Assembly: GCF_900106995.1 (NCBI RefSeq)
Contig: NZ_FNOK01000050.1
Span: 1 to 64,000 of the forward strand
Reading direction: 5' to 3'
Length of the DNA stretch: 64,000 nucleotides
DNA from: Saccharopolyspora shandongensis
GTDB lineage: Bacteria > Actinomycetota > Actinomycetes > Mycobacteriales > Pseudonocardiaceae
Of this stretch, positions 1 through 8,414 are shown piece by piece. Numbering within the stretch: the stretch's first letter is position 1; every line of letters starts with the position of its first letter. The notes beneath the pieces are model-generated. The model searched no databases, was not told where the DNA came from, and saw nothing but the letters and a program-made list of their open reading frames with translations. Both the position numbers and the translations under genes were made by a program.

Positions 1-801
1 GCGGTGGGGGCGGAGGAACAGCGGCAGGACGATCGCGACGTAGCCGACCCAGACGACGGCCTCGACCACGGTGGTCTGCGGGGAGAAGTTGAAGATCCCC
101 TTCAGCAGCGCGCCGTACCAGGACGTCGGCGGGATGATGTTGCTGACGTCGAAGGCGAGCGTGTTCAGGCCGGGCAGGATCCCGGCCTCCTGAAGGTCGT
201 GCACGCCGTAGGCGAAGACCCCGGCGGCGACGAAGACCAGCAGCACGCCGGTGACGGTGAAGAACTTCGACAGGTTGACCTTGATCGCCCCGGCGTAGAG
301 CAGCCAGCCGAGCAAGATCGAGATCGCGATGCCGATCAGGAAGCCGACCAGCGGCAGCACGGTGCCGCCGCCGGCGGACTGGACGCTGGAGAAGAAGAAC
401 ACCGCGGTCTCCATGCCCTCCCGTGCGACCGAGAGGAACGCCACGGTGGCCACGGCGACCGGGCCGAGCTGCAGCGCCTCGTCGAGCTGCCCGCGCAGCT
501 GGGCCGCCAGGGTGCGGCCGGCGCGGCGCATCCAGAAGATCATGCCGGTGACGAAGGTGACCGCGATGATCGAGGCGATCCCGCCGAAGGCTTCCTGCGC
601 CTCGAAGCTGAGCGTCGCCGCGGTGTAGGTGAGCACCGCGCCCAGGGCCACCGAGAGCGCGACCGCCACGGCGACCCCGAGCCAGACGTGCGCCAGCGCG
701 CGGCGGCGATCGGTCCGGACGAGGAATGCGACCAGAATGCTGACCACGAGAACGGCCTCCAGCCCTTCCCGCAGTCCGATCAACGCATTACCGAACAACA
801 T
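1..801 (-). CDS. efeU: FTR1-family iron permease EfeU (3' end outside window)
   Basis: This is the N-terminal 267 residues of a high-affinity iron permease of the FTR1/EfeU family, which moves iron across the cytoplasmic membrane. The two iron-binding REGxE motifs are visible as REGLE at residues 11-15 and REGME at 127-131, each inside a hydrophobic helix, and further membrane segments follow. The ATG at 801 is chosen because it puts the first motif at the family's usual position. The gene runs off the left edge of the window. An IdeR/DtxR-type iron box lies about 28 bases upstream, so repression by iron is likely. Partners EfeO and EfeB would be expected outside the window. Confidence 0.93.
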   Translation of the reverse strand, partial: MLFGNALIGLREGLEAVLVVSILVAFLVRTDRRRALAHVWLGVAVAVALSVALGAVLTYTAATLSFEAQEAFGGIASIIAVTFVTGMIFWMRRAGRTLAAQLRGQLDEALQLGPVAVATVAFLSVAREGMETAVFFFSSVQSAGGGTVLPLVGFLIGIAISILLGWLLYAGAIKVNLSKFFTVTGVLLVFVAAGVFAYGVHDLQEAGILPGLNTLAFDVSNIIPPTSWYGALLKGIFNFSPQTTVVEAVVWVGYVAIVLPLFLRPHR

Positions 802-828
802 TCGCAAATTCCTTCAACAAGGAAGAAT

Positions 829-847
829 TCAGGCAAGCCTCACCTTA
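829..847 (-). promoter_or_regulatory. IdeR/DtxR iron box upstream of efeU
   Basis: Read on the minus strand the site is TAAGGTGAGGCTTGCCTGA, which matches 14 of 19 positions of the IdeR/DtxR consensus TTAGGTTAGGCTAACCTAA and keeps its palindromic core. It lies just upstream of the iron permease start, the expected place for an iron-dependent repressor operator. The assignment rests on sequence match and context. Confidence 0.7.
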
Positions 848-872
848 TTCACAACGAGGTTGCCGGGCTCCA

Positions 873-887
873 GGGCCGATCGGCTCT
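873..887. promoter_or_regulatory. DosR/DevR-like box upstream of USP gene
   Basis: GGGCCGATCGGCTCT is a near-palindrome about 70 bases upstream of the USP start at 957. It matches the shared pattern GGnCC-n3-GGnCCT seen before several stress genes here and resembles the mycobacterial DosR consensus GGGACTTTNGGCCCT. Confidence 0.5.
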
Positions 888-956
888 ATCCGCACGGCGA
901 CCGTGGTTGGCAGCGTGGTCGGCGTTGTGGCACGACCATCGCGGAAGGCGCGAGGC

Positions 957-1775
957 ATGACGCGAGCGAAACAGCCCATCGTGGCCGGCGTCGACGGTTC
1001 CGAATCGTCCATGCAGGCGGCGCTGTGGGCTGCGGGCGAAGCGCAACTCCTGTCGGCACCGCTGCTCCTGGTCCTGGTAAACAACGACCCCATCCGAAAG
1101 CCGTACGCCGAGGAAGTGGTGCGCGACATCGGCAGCCGCTGCCAGGAGGCCGTGACCGAGCTCGAAATCTCCGAGGAGGTCACCTACGGCCACCCCGCCG
1201 AAGAACTGGTACACCGATCGGCTTCCGCGCGGCTCGTCGTGGTGGGATCCCGAGGACAAGGCGCGTTCCGGGACACGTTACTCGGTTCGACCAGCGCCGC
1301 GGTCGCCACGCACGCCTCGTCCCCGGTGGTCGTCGTACCGAGCGACAGTGCGGATCTGCCGGGCCCGGTCGTCGCCGGTGTCGACGGCTCCCCCGGATGC
1401 CGGCCGGCGTTGCGGTTCGCGTTCGAGATCGCGAACCGCAGGCGCAGCGAGCTGGTCGCATTGCAAGCGCTACCGAACGCCTACTTCATACCAGGTCCAT
1501 ACGACCACCCGGATCGCGACGAACTCCTGGCCCACGCCAAGCAGCAACTCACCGAACAGCTGTCGCCCCTGACCGCGTCCTACCCGGAGGTGGTCGTGCG
1601 CCAGGTGGTGTCGAACATCCCTCCGGTACAGGCATTGCACGAGGCCGCCGAGCACGCGCAACTGCTGGTCGTCGGCCACCGCGGCCGCGGTGGGTTCACC
1701 GGACTGCTGATCGGATCGGTGGCCCGGGGCGTACTGCACCACGCGCCGTGCCCAGTCGCAGTGGTTCCCGGTTGA
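957..1775 (+). CDS. Universal stress protein, tandem UspA domains
   Basis: A 272-residue protein of two UspA domains (about 6-140 and 148-272). Both nucleotide-binding loops are intact: GSRGQGAFRDTLLGS in the first and GHRGRGGFTGLLIGS in the second, fitting the ATP-binding pattern G-2x-G-9x-G(S/T). The ATG at 957 is chosen because it leads straight into the first beta strand, IVAGVDGS; the open frame runs further upstream without homology. The protein is strikingly similar to the one at 16854, including the phrase YFIPGPY in domain two, so the two are probably recent duplicates. A DosR-like box lies about 70 bases upstream. The specific role is unknown; the family serves in survival under hypoxia and stress. 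Confidence 0.93.
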   Translation: MTRAKQPIVAGVDGSESSMQAALWAAGEAQLLSAPLLLVLVNNDPIRKPYAEEVVRDIGSRCQEAVTELEISEEVTYGHPAEELVHRSASARLVVVGSRGQGAFRDTLLGSTSAAVATHASSPVVVVPSDSADLPGPVVAGVDGSPGCRPALRFAFEIANRRRSELVALQALPNAYFIPGPYDHPDRDELLAHAKQQLTEQLSPLTASYPEVVVRQVVSNIPPVQALHEAAEHAQLLVVGHRGRGGFTGLLIGSVARGVLHHAPCPVAVVPG

Positions 1776-1875
1776 CTTCGTATCGTCCAGAAGATCCACC
1801 AGAACCCGCGTGCCGCTCCAGCTGGGCGCCCGGGCGGCGCTAGCCACGGCACATGGTGTCGGGAGGTTGATCGCG

Positions 1876-2775
1876 ATGCCGATGCTCCAGTCCAGCGGGG
1901 TCGTCGTCGGATTCGATGCCTCAGCCGAATCACGAAGGGCCGTGTGGTGGGCGGCGCTCGAGGCCGTCACCCGCGGGCAGCCCTTGCTGCTGGTGCACGC
2001 CATCTCCGTCCCGCTCGAGGAGCTGACCCGCATCCACCTCCCCACCGAAACCGTCACCTTCGAGCCCCTGCGCAGCTCCGCCGAGCGCGCAGCGGCGGAC
2101 ATGGCTGCGGAATGCCGCCGGCAGCTTCCGGGCCTGTCGGTGCGGACAGCGGTACGCATGGGACATCCGGCGAGTGTGCTGCTGGACTCAGCCACGCATG
2201 CGAGCGTCCTCGTGCTGGGCCCGCCCAGATTGGGCCGCGTTCACCGGGTCCTGCTCGGCTCAACCGCCGGCGAACTGGTACGCACCGCGCACGTCCCGGT
2301 TATCGTCGTGCGCGGCGAGCGAGAGCCGGCCTCGGCACGACCTCCCGCTGGTTTCGAACGCGTCGTCGTAGGGGTGGACGGCTCCGAATGCAGCCAGCGG
2401 GCGGTCGGTTTCGCCTACGACTTCGCTTCCCGCCACCACTCTGAATTGACTGCATTGCTGGCGTTCGCCGAGGAACCGTCTGACGCCCTGCGCCCGAACC
2501 AGGGATGGATCTCCGGCTCCGACGTCGTCGATGACTGCCGCCGGGTTCTGGCCGAATCCGTGGCGGGCTGGAGGGACCGCTATCCAGACGTTGTCCTGCA
2601 CCAGACCGTGACCACTACCGAAGGCCCGACCGAAGCCCTACTCACCGCTGCGGTCGACGCCGATCTCCTCGTGGTCGGCACTCGGGGACGCGGAATCATC
2701 CGCTCCACACTGCTCGGTTCGGTCAGCCACGCCGTAGCGCACTACGCGCCCTGCCCTGTGGCCATAGTCCGCTGA
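1876..2775 (+). CDS. Universal stress protein, tandem UspA domains, first ATP site degenerate
   Basis: A 299-residue tandem USP. Domain two has an intact ATP loop (GTRGRGIIRSTLLGS), but domain one reads GPPRLGRVHRVLLGS, where arginine replaces the second glycine, so only one domain probably binds nucleotide. ATG 1876 is preceded by GGGAGG at good spacing. The motif VGFAYDFASRHH in domain two is shared with the USPs at 7406 and, in part, at 48943, which marks a subgroup. The gene follows the USP at 957 on the same strand after a 100-base gap, so the two may be co-transcribed. Confidence 0.92.
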   Translation: MPMLQSSGVVVGFDASAESRRAVWWAALEAVTRGQPLLLVHAISVPLEELTRIHLPTETVTFEPLRSSAERAAADMAAECRRQLPGLSVRTAVRMGHPASVLLDSATHASVLVLGPPRLGRVHRVLLGSTAGELVRTAHVPVIVVRGEREPASARPPAGFERVVVGVDGSECSQRAVGFAYDFASRHHSELTALLAFAEEPSDALRPNQGWISGSDVVDDCRRVLAESVAGWRDRYPDVVLHQTVTTTEGPTEALLTAAVDADLLVVGTRGRGIIRSTLLGSVSHAVAHYAPCPVAIVR

Positions 2776-2945
2776 ACATCGACGCTCGCCGACGGCGTCC
2801 GCACGGTGCCCACGTAGACGGTGACGCACCGGAACTCGACGTCGATGACTCACCACGAGCCCGAGAGATGCCAATGGGCTCTGTTCGTCGTACTCGCGCT
2901 TGGCGATGCTTTCCCCAGCAGGCTGGTCGAGCTCCGGAGGAAGTC

Positions 2946-3212
2946 ATGCTTCGACGATACGAACGCCGGCTCCTCGACGAGATCGAGCGGCACCTGAACG
3001 CCGAAGACCCGGCATTCGCGCGGAAGATCAACGACGTCCGTCCGCTCACCCGTTTCCGCGCATGGCTGTCGGCTCGAAGGGCACTTGGGATCACGTCGGC
3101 AGGCCTTGCCGTACTTTGCCTGTTCCTCGGTGATGGCGCGGGTTTTTTCGCGACCGGGGCGCTGGCCGGGGCGCTGCTCCTGCTCGACGGCTGGAAGCTT
3201 CAGACCGAGTAG
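2946..3212 (+). CDS. DUF3040 family small membrane protein
   Basis: An 88-residue protein of the actinobacterial DUF3040 type. The N-terminal half is a charged segment (MLRRYERRLLDEIERHL), followed by two hydrophobic helices at about 44-62 and 64-80. ATG 2946 has GGAGGAAG just upstream, and it starts exactly at the family's usual N-terminus. It ends 13 bases before the DUF1876 gene, so the two form a small operon. The function is unknown. Confidence 0.8.
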   Translation: MLRRYERRLLDEIERHLNAEDPAFARKINDVRPLTRFRAWLSARRALGITSAGLAVLCLFLGDGAGFFATGALAGALLLLDGWKLQTE

Positions 3213-3225
3213 CGAGGAGCCGGAC

Positions 3226-3495
3226 ATGACGTCGACACAACGCTGGACCGTCGACATCGATCTTTACGAGGATGCCGACCACACGCACGCCGAAGCGCGA
3301 CTGCACACCCGAGACGCGACCGACCTCCGTGGCAAAGGTGCGGCCCGGCGCAATCCGGGGGATCAGAACGTGCCGGAAATCGGGGATGAGTTGGCAGCCG
3401 CCCGGGCGTTGTACGACCTGGCTCACCGCTTGCTCAAGAGCGCCGAAATCGACGTCGAGCAAGTGACCGGCGAGCCCGCGCACCTTCACAGCTAG
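3226..3495 (+). CDS. DUF1876 protein (Rv1738/Rv2632c-like)
   Basis: An 89-residue cytoplasmic protein of the DUF1876 family. Visible family features are the opening strand WTVDIDLYEDADHTHAEARL and the later helix with DELAAARALYDLAHRLL. The Mycobacterium tuberculosis member Rv1738 is strongly induced by DosR under hypoxia and structurally resembles ribosome hibernation factors, so a role in translational quiescence is plausible but inferred. ATG 3226 follows GCGAGGAG and lies 13 bases after the DUF3040 gene. Confidence 0.85.
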   Translation: MTSTQRWTVDIDLYEDADHTHAEARLHTRDATDLRGKGAARRNPGDQNVPEIGDELAAARALYDLAHRLLKSAEIDVEQVTGEPAHLHS

Positions 3496-3508
3496 CTAGG
3501 GACGGTGG

Positions 3509-4325
3509 CTAGATGAGGCGCTTGCGCAGTCGTTTGTCGGCGGCGACGGTGAGCAGTTTGCTGAGCCAGGCCATCTTCCGCGTCAACGGGGTGGCCAGTT
3601 CCTCGGCCGAAGCGACCAGTCGGTGAATGTTGCCCAGCTCGGTGTCCGCCCCGGTGGCCACCGCGATGCCCAACCCAGCTCCGGTAGCGACGAGCGTCCC
3701 GAGTACAGCATGTTGCGGCGATCAGCCACGGGCGTCGCCGCCGGCAACTCGGCTGTCTCCTTGAGCACCGGGACGGATTCGCCGGTCAGTGCCGATTCGT
3801 CGACGCGGAGATTGGCCAGCCGGATTAGGCGGAGATCCGCCGGTACTTTGTCGCCCGCATCGAGCAGCACCACATCACCGGGCACGACGTTGTCGGATGG
3901 CACCGTGCGCTCACGGCCGTCACGGAGAACTATCGCGGCCGTGCGCACCATCATCTGCAGCTTGTCCAGCGCCGCTTCGGCCCTCGACTCCTACACGAAG
4001 CCGACGAGCATGTTCACCAGGACGACGCCGAAGATCACGCTTGCGTCGACGGCTTCGCCGAACGCCAACGCGCCTGCCCCGGCAACGAGCAGCACATAGA
4101 TCAACGGGTGGTTGAGCTGCCGCAGCAGCCGAATGAACGGGCCTGCCGAACCCGCTCGGGGCAGCACATTCGGGCCATACCGCTCCAACCGCGCTGGAGG
4201 TCGGTGTGCAGGGATCGCACGACGTCCTGCGCCGAAAGGCTGTGGGAACCTGCGGCTGCATCCAACGCTGCGGAACCGATTGGCGAGGCGAAGCGCCCAC
4301 TGCCCCGGAAATCGCGCGATACCAC
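3509..4325 (-). pseudogene. Cation P-type ATPase, N-terminal remnant with several lesions
   Basis: Three frames together give the N-terminal third of a P2-type cation ATPase: the cation-ATPase N domain (AQDVVRSLHTDLQRG then LERYGPNVLPRAG), two membrane helices, and the actuator domain with VPGDVVLLDAGDKVPADLRL and LTGES. Lesions are a frameshift near 4170-4200, an in-frame TAG at 3991-3993 where the family has glutamine (GFVQE, so CAG to TAG), and a one-base deletion near 3700. After the last shift the frame reads on as TLVATGAGLGIAVATGADTE before stopping at 3509. The phosphorylation and nucleotide domains are absent, so this cannot be functional. Confidence 0.85.
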
Positions 4326-4343
4326 GACAATCGGCTACCCGCG

Positions 4344-5462
4344 TCAGCGCGGGGCCGGGACAGCGGCTTCGGGCATCGATTGCCACCGGTCGGCCAGGAG
4401 CTTCTCCAAGTCCGCCATGGTGGTGTACTCCAGGTCCTCCAGGGGAAGCCGGTGCGGCTCGAACGGCCCGTGGCGGCGAAGGTAGTCCATGACCTCGTTG
4501 GTCTGCGCCCTGGCGCGGTCGAACGACGGGTCGTCGAACAGGTCACGTGGCCCGATCAGCTTGCCCTGATGCACCTGGAATCCCAGGGCGACCACGCGGG
4601 GTGGTCCGTCGAACCGTGCCGGGTGGGCGTCGTTGACGCTGACCGGCATCATCGGTGCGTGGTGCGATCCGCGCATGCACCCGCCCGCGGTGTAGGCGAA
4701 GGAGAACGGCTCCAACACCTCACCAAGGGCGGGCAGCCCCGACTGGCAGCGCACGATCATCACCGGGTCGTCCTTGCCGACGTATTTGCCCGCGATCAGC
4801 GACAACCGCTGAGTGGAGGTTGCCACCGCCTGCTCGTGCAGGGTCTTCGACTCGACCGAGTGGATCACGTACCGGGCCGGCGCCCCGATGAACATCAGCA
4901 TCTCGTAGAGCTCGCGAGGGCAGTCGAACCAGATCCGCTTCTCCTCGTACAGGTCGTAGACCTCGAACCGGAACCCTGCGTGCATCTTCGCATCGATCAC
5001 CAGGCCCGCGGTGTTGAACGGATCCGCGAACATCTTGTACAGCGGCAGGTTCCACGCCCCCGGCTCGGTCTTGTCCGCCAGGAAGCACACCACCGGTTCA
5101 CTCGGGCGTTCGGTGAACTCTAGCTCCGCGTACCCCGGGCCCATCCCCCGCAGGTTCCCGCTGAACGCATCGGAAAGCAGGTCCTGCCCCGCACCGTAGA
5201 GCCCGAGCCCCTTGGCGATCTCCGTGGTTCGCAGGAACACGTCCCAGGCGAAGGAATGCACTTCCTCGGCATCGGCACCGTGCTCGTGGGTCATGATCAA
5301 CGACAGGTCGTCTCCGCAATGACCGACCTTGCCGTCCAGCAGCAGACCGTCGGCGACCGCGCTGCTCAGCGCATCCTGCCCGGCGGCCAGCATGTCGGGG
5401 TGCACCGCCGAGTGCCCGACGAACCCTCCGGTGTCGGCCTTGATGATGCTCAGCGTAACCAT
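4344..5462 (-). CDS. fbp: Archaeal-type fructose-1,6-bisphosphate aldolase/phosphatase
   Basis: A 372-residue class V enzyme (FBPA/P), which both condenses triose phosphates and dephosphorylates FBP to fructose-6-phosphate, committing carbon to gluconeogenesis. The protein is recognisable from end to end: the N-terminal metal and substrate region TLSIIKADTGGFVGHSAVHP, GHCGDDLSL, and the active segment YVGKDDPVMIVR with Tyr227 and Lys230 at the places of the known catalytic Tyr and Schiff-base Lys. ATG 5462 is preceded by CTGGAGG. The family is mainly archaeal and deep-branching bacterial, so transfer is likely. A DosR-like box lies about 55 bases upstream, which suggests use under oxygen limitation. 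Confidence 0.93.
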   Translation of the reverse strand: MVTLSIIKADTGGFVGHSAVHPDMLAAGQDALSSAVADGLLLDGKVGHCGDDLSLIMTHEHGADAEEVHSFAWDVFLRTTEIAKGLGLYGAGQDLLSDAFSGNLRGMGPGYAELEFTERPSEPVVCFLADKTEPGAWNLPLYKMFADPFNTAGLVIDAKMHAGFRFEVYDLYEEKRIWFDCPRELYEMLMFIGAPARYVIHSVESKTLHEQAVATSTQRLSLIAGKYVGKDDPVMIVRCQSGLPALGEVLEPFSFAYTAGGCMRGSHHAPMMPVSVNDAHPARFDGPPRVVALGFQVHQGKLIGPRDLFDDPSFDRARAQTNEVMDYLRRHGPFEPHRLPLEDLEYTTMADLEKLLADRWQSMPEAAVPAPR

Positions 5463-5517
5463 CACAACCTCCAGCTCGAGCTCTCGCACTCTGCGCCCGC
5501 TGCGCAACCGGTCGCTA

Positions 5518-5532
5518 GAGCCTTCCGGCCCT
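5518..5532. promoter_or_regulatory. DosR/DevR-like box upstream of FBP aldolase/phosphatase
   Basis: GAGCCTTCCGGCCCT lies about 55 bases upstream of the start at 5462. It matches the site at 16778 at 11 of 15 positions and keeps the GGCCCT half of the proposed regulon box. Confidence 0.45.
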
Positions 5533-5640
5533 TGGTCGTCGGTCCCCGCTCTTCCACCTCGAACGAACCGTCGTCATGAACGCAGGACGAGGTGCGACGT
5601 GCAGGGCCTCGGCAGGTCCCGCATCCTGGGGAACGACACC

Positions 5641-5653
5641 GGGCCAATGCCCT
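5641..5653. promoter_or_regulatory. DosR/DevR-like box upstream of USP gene
   Basis: GGGCCAATGCCCT is a short palindrome about 60 bases before the USP start at 5712, in the divergent gap with the FBP aldolase/phosphatase. It resembles mycobacterial DosR sites of the GGGACCATCGCCCC kind. Confidence 0.45.
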
Positions 5654-5711
5654 AGTGGCACACGAAGCTCGCGTTCTGCGGTGGGCCCGGATTCGCGTTG
5701 TGGGGGCTGAA

Positions 5712-6530
5712 ATGACGAACGCGCCGGTCATTGCGGGTGTCGACGGATCCGAACGATCCACTACCGCTGCCGTCTGGGCCGCTCGCGAGGCCGACCTGCG
5801 GCAGGCGGCGCAGGTTCGCGTCGTGATGGTCACCGACAATCCCCTGCAGGACGATGAGGCGTGGGACACCGTCGGGGCCGTATCTGATCAACTCGTCGCC
5901 CGCTGGCCGCAACTGAAAATCGAGCCGGCCGTCGTCCACGGGCATCCGGCCGACGTGCTCGTGCACCTGTCCAGCAACGCACAGCTGGTCGTCGTCGGGT
6001 CACGTGGACGCAGCACTCTGAGTGCGACGGTACTGGGGTCGGTCAGCAGCCAGGTCGCGACGCACGCGAACTGCCCGGTCGTCGTGGTCCGCGACCACCG
6101 CGACACCGGTCCGGTGGTCGTCGGGCTGGACAACTCCCGGTACAGCCGCCCAGCCCTCCAGTACGCATTCGATGCTGCATCCCGGTACGGCACCGAACTC
6201 GTGGCCATGCAGGTTTGGCGGGACGTCGAGTACGCCCCGATCGTGCCCAGGCTGGAGTACGAGCTGCTCGACCTGCGAGCGGAAGCCCTGCGCGGGCTGT
6301 CCGAACAGCTCGCCGGGTGGGCGGAGGCCTATCCGAACGTGCCGGTGCGACAAGTCGCGCAACGCGGCCACCCGGTTTCCGAGCTGGCCGCCACCGGCGA
6401 AGAAGCACGGCTGCTCGTCATCGGGCATCGAGGACGGGGCGGGTTCACCGGACTGCTGCTGGGCTCAGTGGCCGCCGGCCTGCTCCACTACGCGACGTGT
6501 CCGGTGGCCGTTGTCCGCGGCGAAAGCTGA
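5712..6530 (+). CDS. Universal stress protein, tandem UspA domains
   Basis: A 272-residue tandem USP with two intact ATP loops, GSRGRSTLSATVLGS and GHRGRGGFTGLLLGS. ATG 5712 follows GGGGGCTGA and opens directly into the first strand VIAGVDGSERS. It is followed after 13 bases by another USP on the same strand, so the pair is a two-gene operon. It is divergent from the FBP aldolase/phosphatase, and the shared gap holds two DosR-like sites. Confidence 0.92.
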   Translation: MTNAPVIAGVDGSERSTTAAVWAAREADLRQAAQVRVVMVTDNPLQDDEAWDTVGAVSDQLVARWPQLKIEPAVVHGHPADVLVHLSSNAQLVVVGSRGRSTLSATVLGSVSSQVATHANCPVVVVRDHRDTGPVVVGLDNSRYSRPALQYAFDAASRYGTELVAMQVWRDVEYAPIVPRLEYELLDLRAEALRGLSEQLAGWAEAYPNVPVRQVAQRGHPVSELAATGEEARLLVIGHRGRGGFTGLLLGSVAAGLLHYATCPVAVVRGES

Positions 6531-6543
6531 AGAGGAGGGCGAG

Positions 6544-7380
6544 ATGGCGACATCGGACAAGTCCATCGTCGTGGGCGTCGACGGCTCGGAAGACTCCGTC
6601 AGGGCGGCCGTCTGGGCTGTGGCCGAAGCTGACCTCCACAGCGCACCCCTGCGGTTGGTGATCGTCAACGACGACCCCGCACGCGCTGACTACGCGGAGA
6701 AAGCCGTGCAAAAGGCCGCCGCGAAATGCCGCTCTCAAGCACCCCATGTGGACGTGAACACCGAAATCGTCCCCGGTCACCCGGTCGAGCAGCTACTGCG
6801 CCACAGCGAGAAGGCGCAGCTGGTGGTCCTCGGTGCACGTGGGCACGGGGGCTTCACCGACGCCTTGCTGGGCGGAGTCAGCGCGGCCGTGGCCACCCAC
6901 GGCGCGTGCCCGGTGGTCGTGGTGCGCAAGGGTGTTCCGACGACCGTGGGTCCGGTGGTGGTCGGCGTGGACGGGTCGGAATGCAGCCTGGCCGCGCTGC
7001 GGTTCGCCTTCGAAGAGGCGGCCGGCCGCGGAGCGGATTTGGTGGTCATGCAGGTGTGGCACGAGGAGGGGCTGCTCGCCGTACCGCTGACGCCCGTCGA
7101 CCGCGAGCGGGTGCAGCGAGAGATCGCACGCTCGCTCACCGAGTTGACGGCCGCGTTGCGCGCGGAGTTCCCGAAGGTCCACACCCGCGAGGTGGCGCAG
7201 CACGGACACCCCGTAGCAGCGCTGACCGACGCCGGCCGGGACGCTCAGCTACTGGTCGTCGGACACCGCGGGCGCGGCGGCTTCGACGGACTGTTCCTGG
7301 GCTCCGTAGCAGCCGGCGTCCTGCATCACGCCCCCTGCCCGATCGCGGTCATCCGCGGCACCAAGACCCAGGCATCGTGA
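6544..7380 (+). CDS. Universal stress protein, tandem UspA domains
   Basis: A 278-residue tandem USP. Domain two has the full ATP loop GHRGRGGFDGLFLGS; domain one reads GARGHGGFTDALLGG, with glycine in place of the last serine. ATG 6544 sits behind GAAGAGGAGGGCG, one of the best ribosome-binding sites in the region. It is the second gene of the pair that starts at 5712, and it is convergent with the USP at 7406. Confidence 0.93.
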   Translation: MATSDKSIVVGVDGSEDSVRAAVWAVAEADLHSAPLRLVIVNDDPARADYAEKAVQKAAAKCRSQAPHVDVNTEIVPGHPVEQLLRHSEKAQLVVLGARGHGGFTDALLGGVSAAVATHGACPVVVVRKGVPTTVGPVVVGVDGSECSLAALRFAFEEAAGRGADLVVMQVWHEEGLLAVPLTPVDRERVQREIARSLTELTAALRAEFPKVHTREVAQHGHPVAALTDAGRDAQLLVVGHRGRGGFDGLFLGSVAAGVLHHAPCPIAVIRGTKTQAS

Positions 7381-7405
7381 TCCGCGGCATCGCGTGCCGG
7401 AGTTG

Positions 7406-8299
7406 TCACCGCTCGGCGCGTAGCACCGCGACGGGACACGGTGCGCGGTTCGCCACCACGTGGCTCACCGAACCGAGGAAAACCCGGCGGAGCCGACCGC
7501 GCCCGTGGCTGCCCACGACGAGCAGGCTCGCCTCCTGGGCTTCCCGGAGCAGCGCTTCAGCCGGTTGCTCCGGCGTGATCGCCCGCCGCACTTCAACGTC
7601 CGGGTAGCGCTCTCCCCAGCCGGCGAGGGATTCGGCGAGCACCTCTTCGGCTTCACCGCGCACCTCGCCCCAGGGGAGCTCCCAGCCCTGCACGCGCGCG
7701 AAGGGGTCCAGTGGGAGGTCGCTCCAGGCGTGGACCGCCACGAGTTCGCAGCCGTGGCGCGAGGCGAAGTCGTAGGCGAAACCGACGGCGAGCTTGCTAG
7801 TCGCTGATCCATCGGTGCCCACAACGACGGGCGCTGCCTCCAGCGCAGGATGCTCGCGGTCACCACGAACGACGACGACCGGTGCCCCGGACCGGCTCGC
7901 CAGCACCTCCGCCGACGTCGAGCCCAGCACGCCGCCGCCATCGACCTGGGCGCCGCCGAGCACGAGCAGTTCGGCCTTCTCGGCCAGCGCACCCAGCTCG
8001 CCGGCCGGATCCCCGAACAGGAGGTCGGAGTGCACTTCCAGCTCGGGGTCGATCTGCCGGCAGTCTTCGCCCAGAACGGCGAGCTCGCGACGCAGGTTCT
8101 CCTGGAGAGGCTCCAGCATGTCATCGCGGCCCGGAAGGCGAACCATCGTGGCCTCCTCGAACGGCCACGTGAACACGTGCACCAGCAGCAGCGGCCTGCG
8201 TCGGCTGGATGCTTCCCGCGCGGCCCACCTGACCGCATGCCGGGACAACTCCGAATGGTCGAAGCCCACGACCACCGCTTTGCGACCTGCCTCCACCAT
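7406..8299 (-). CDS. Universal stress protein, tandem UspA domains, first ATP site lost
   Basis: A 297-residue tandem USP. Domain two is intact (GSHGRGRLRRVFLGS), while domain one has GGAQVDGGGVLGS, which is two residues short and lacks the G-2x-G spacing, so it probably does not bind ATP. The phrase VGFAYDFASRHG places it in the subgroup with the USPs at 1876 and 48943. ATG 8299 is used; a GTG at 8317 in the same frame is the alternative. It lies downstream of the single-domain USP at 8415-8930 on the same strand. Confidence 0.9.
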   Translation of the reverse strand: MVEAGRKAVVVGFDHSELSRHAVRWAAREASSRRRPLLLVHVFTWPFEEATMVRLPGRDDMLEPLQENLRRELAVLGEDCRQIDPELEVHSDLLFGDPAGELGALAEKAELLVLGGAQVDGGGVLGSTSAEVLASRSGAPVVVVRGDREHPALEAAPVVVGTDGSATSKLAVGFAYDFASRHGCELVAVHAWSDLPLDPFARVQGWELPWGEVRGEAEEVLAESLAGWGERYPDVEVRRAITPEQPAEALLREAQEASLLVVGSHGRGRLRRVFLGSVSHVVANRAPCPVAVLRAER

Positions 8300-8414
8300 G
8301 GCAACCGCCCCAAACACCTACAACCGACCTATCCGCTTCGAGACGCGGCGTTTCGGGTCTTCCGACGATTCTCCGCTACATCCCCGTCCACTGCACCGTT
8401 TCGCAGTCGCCTGC

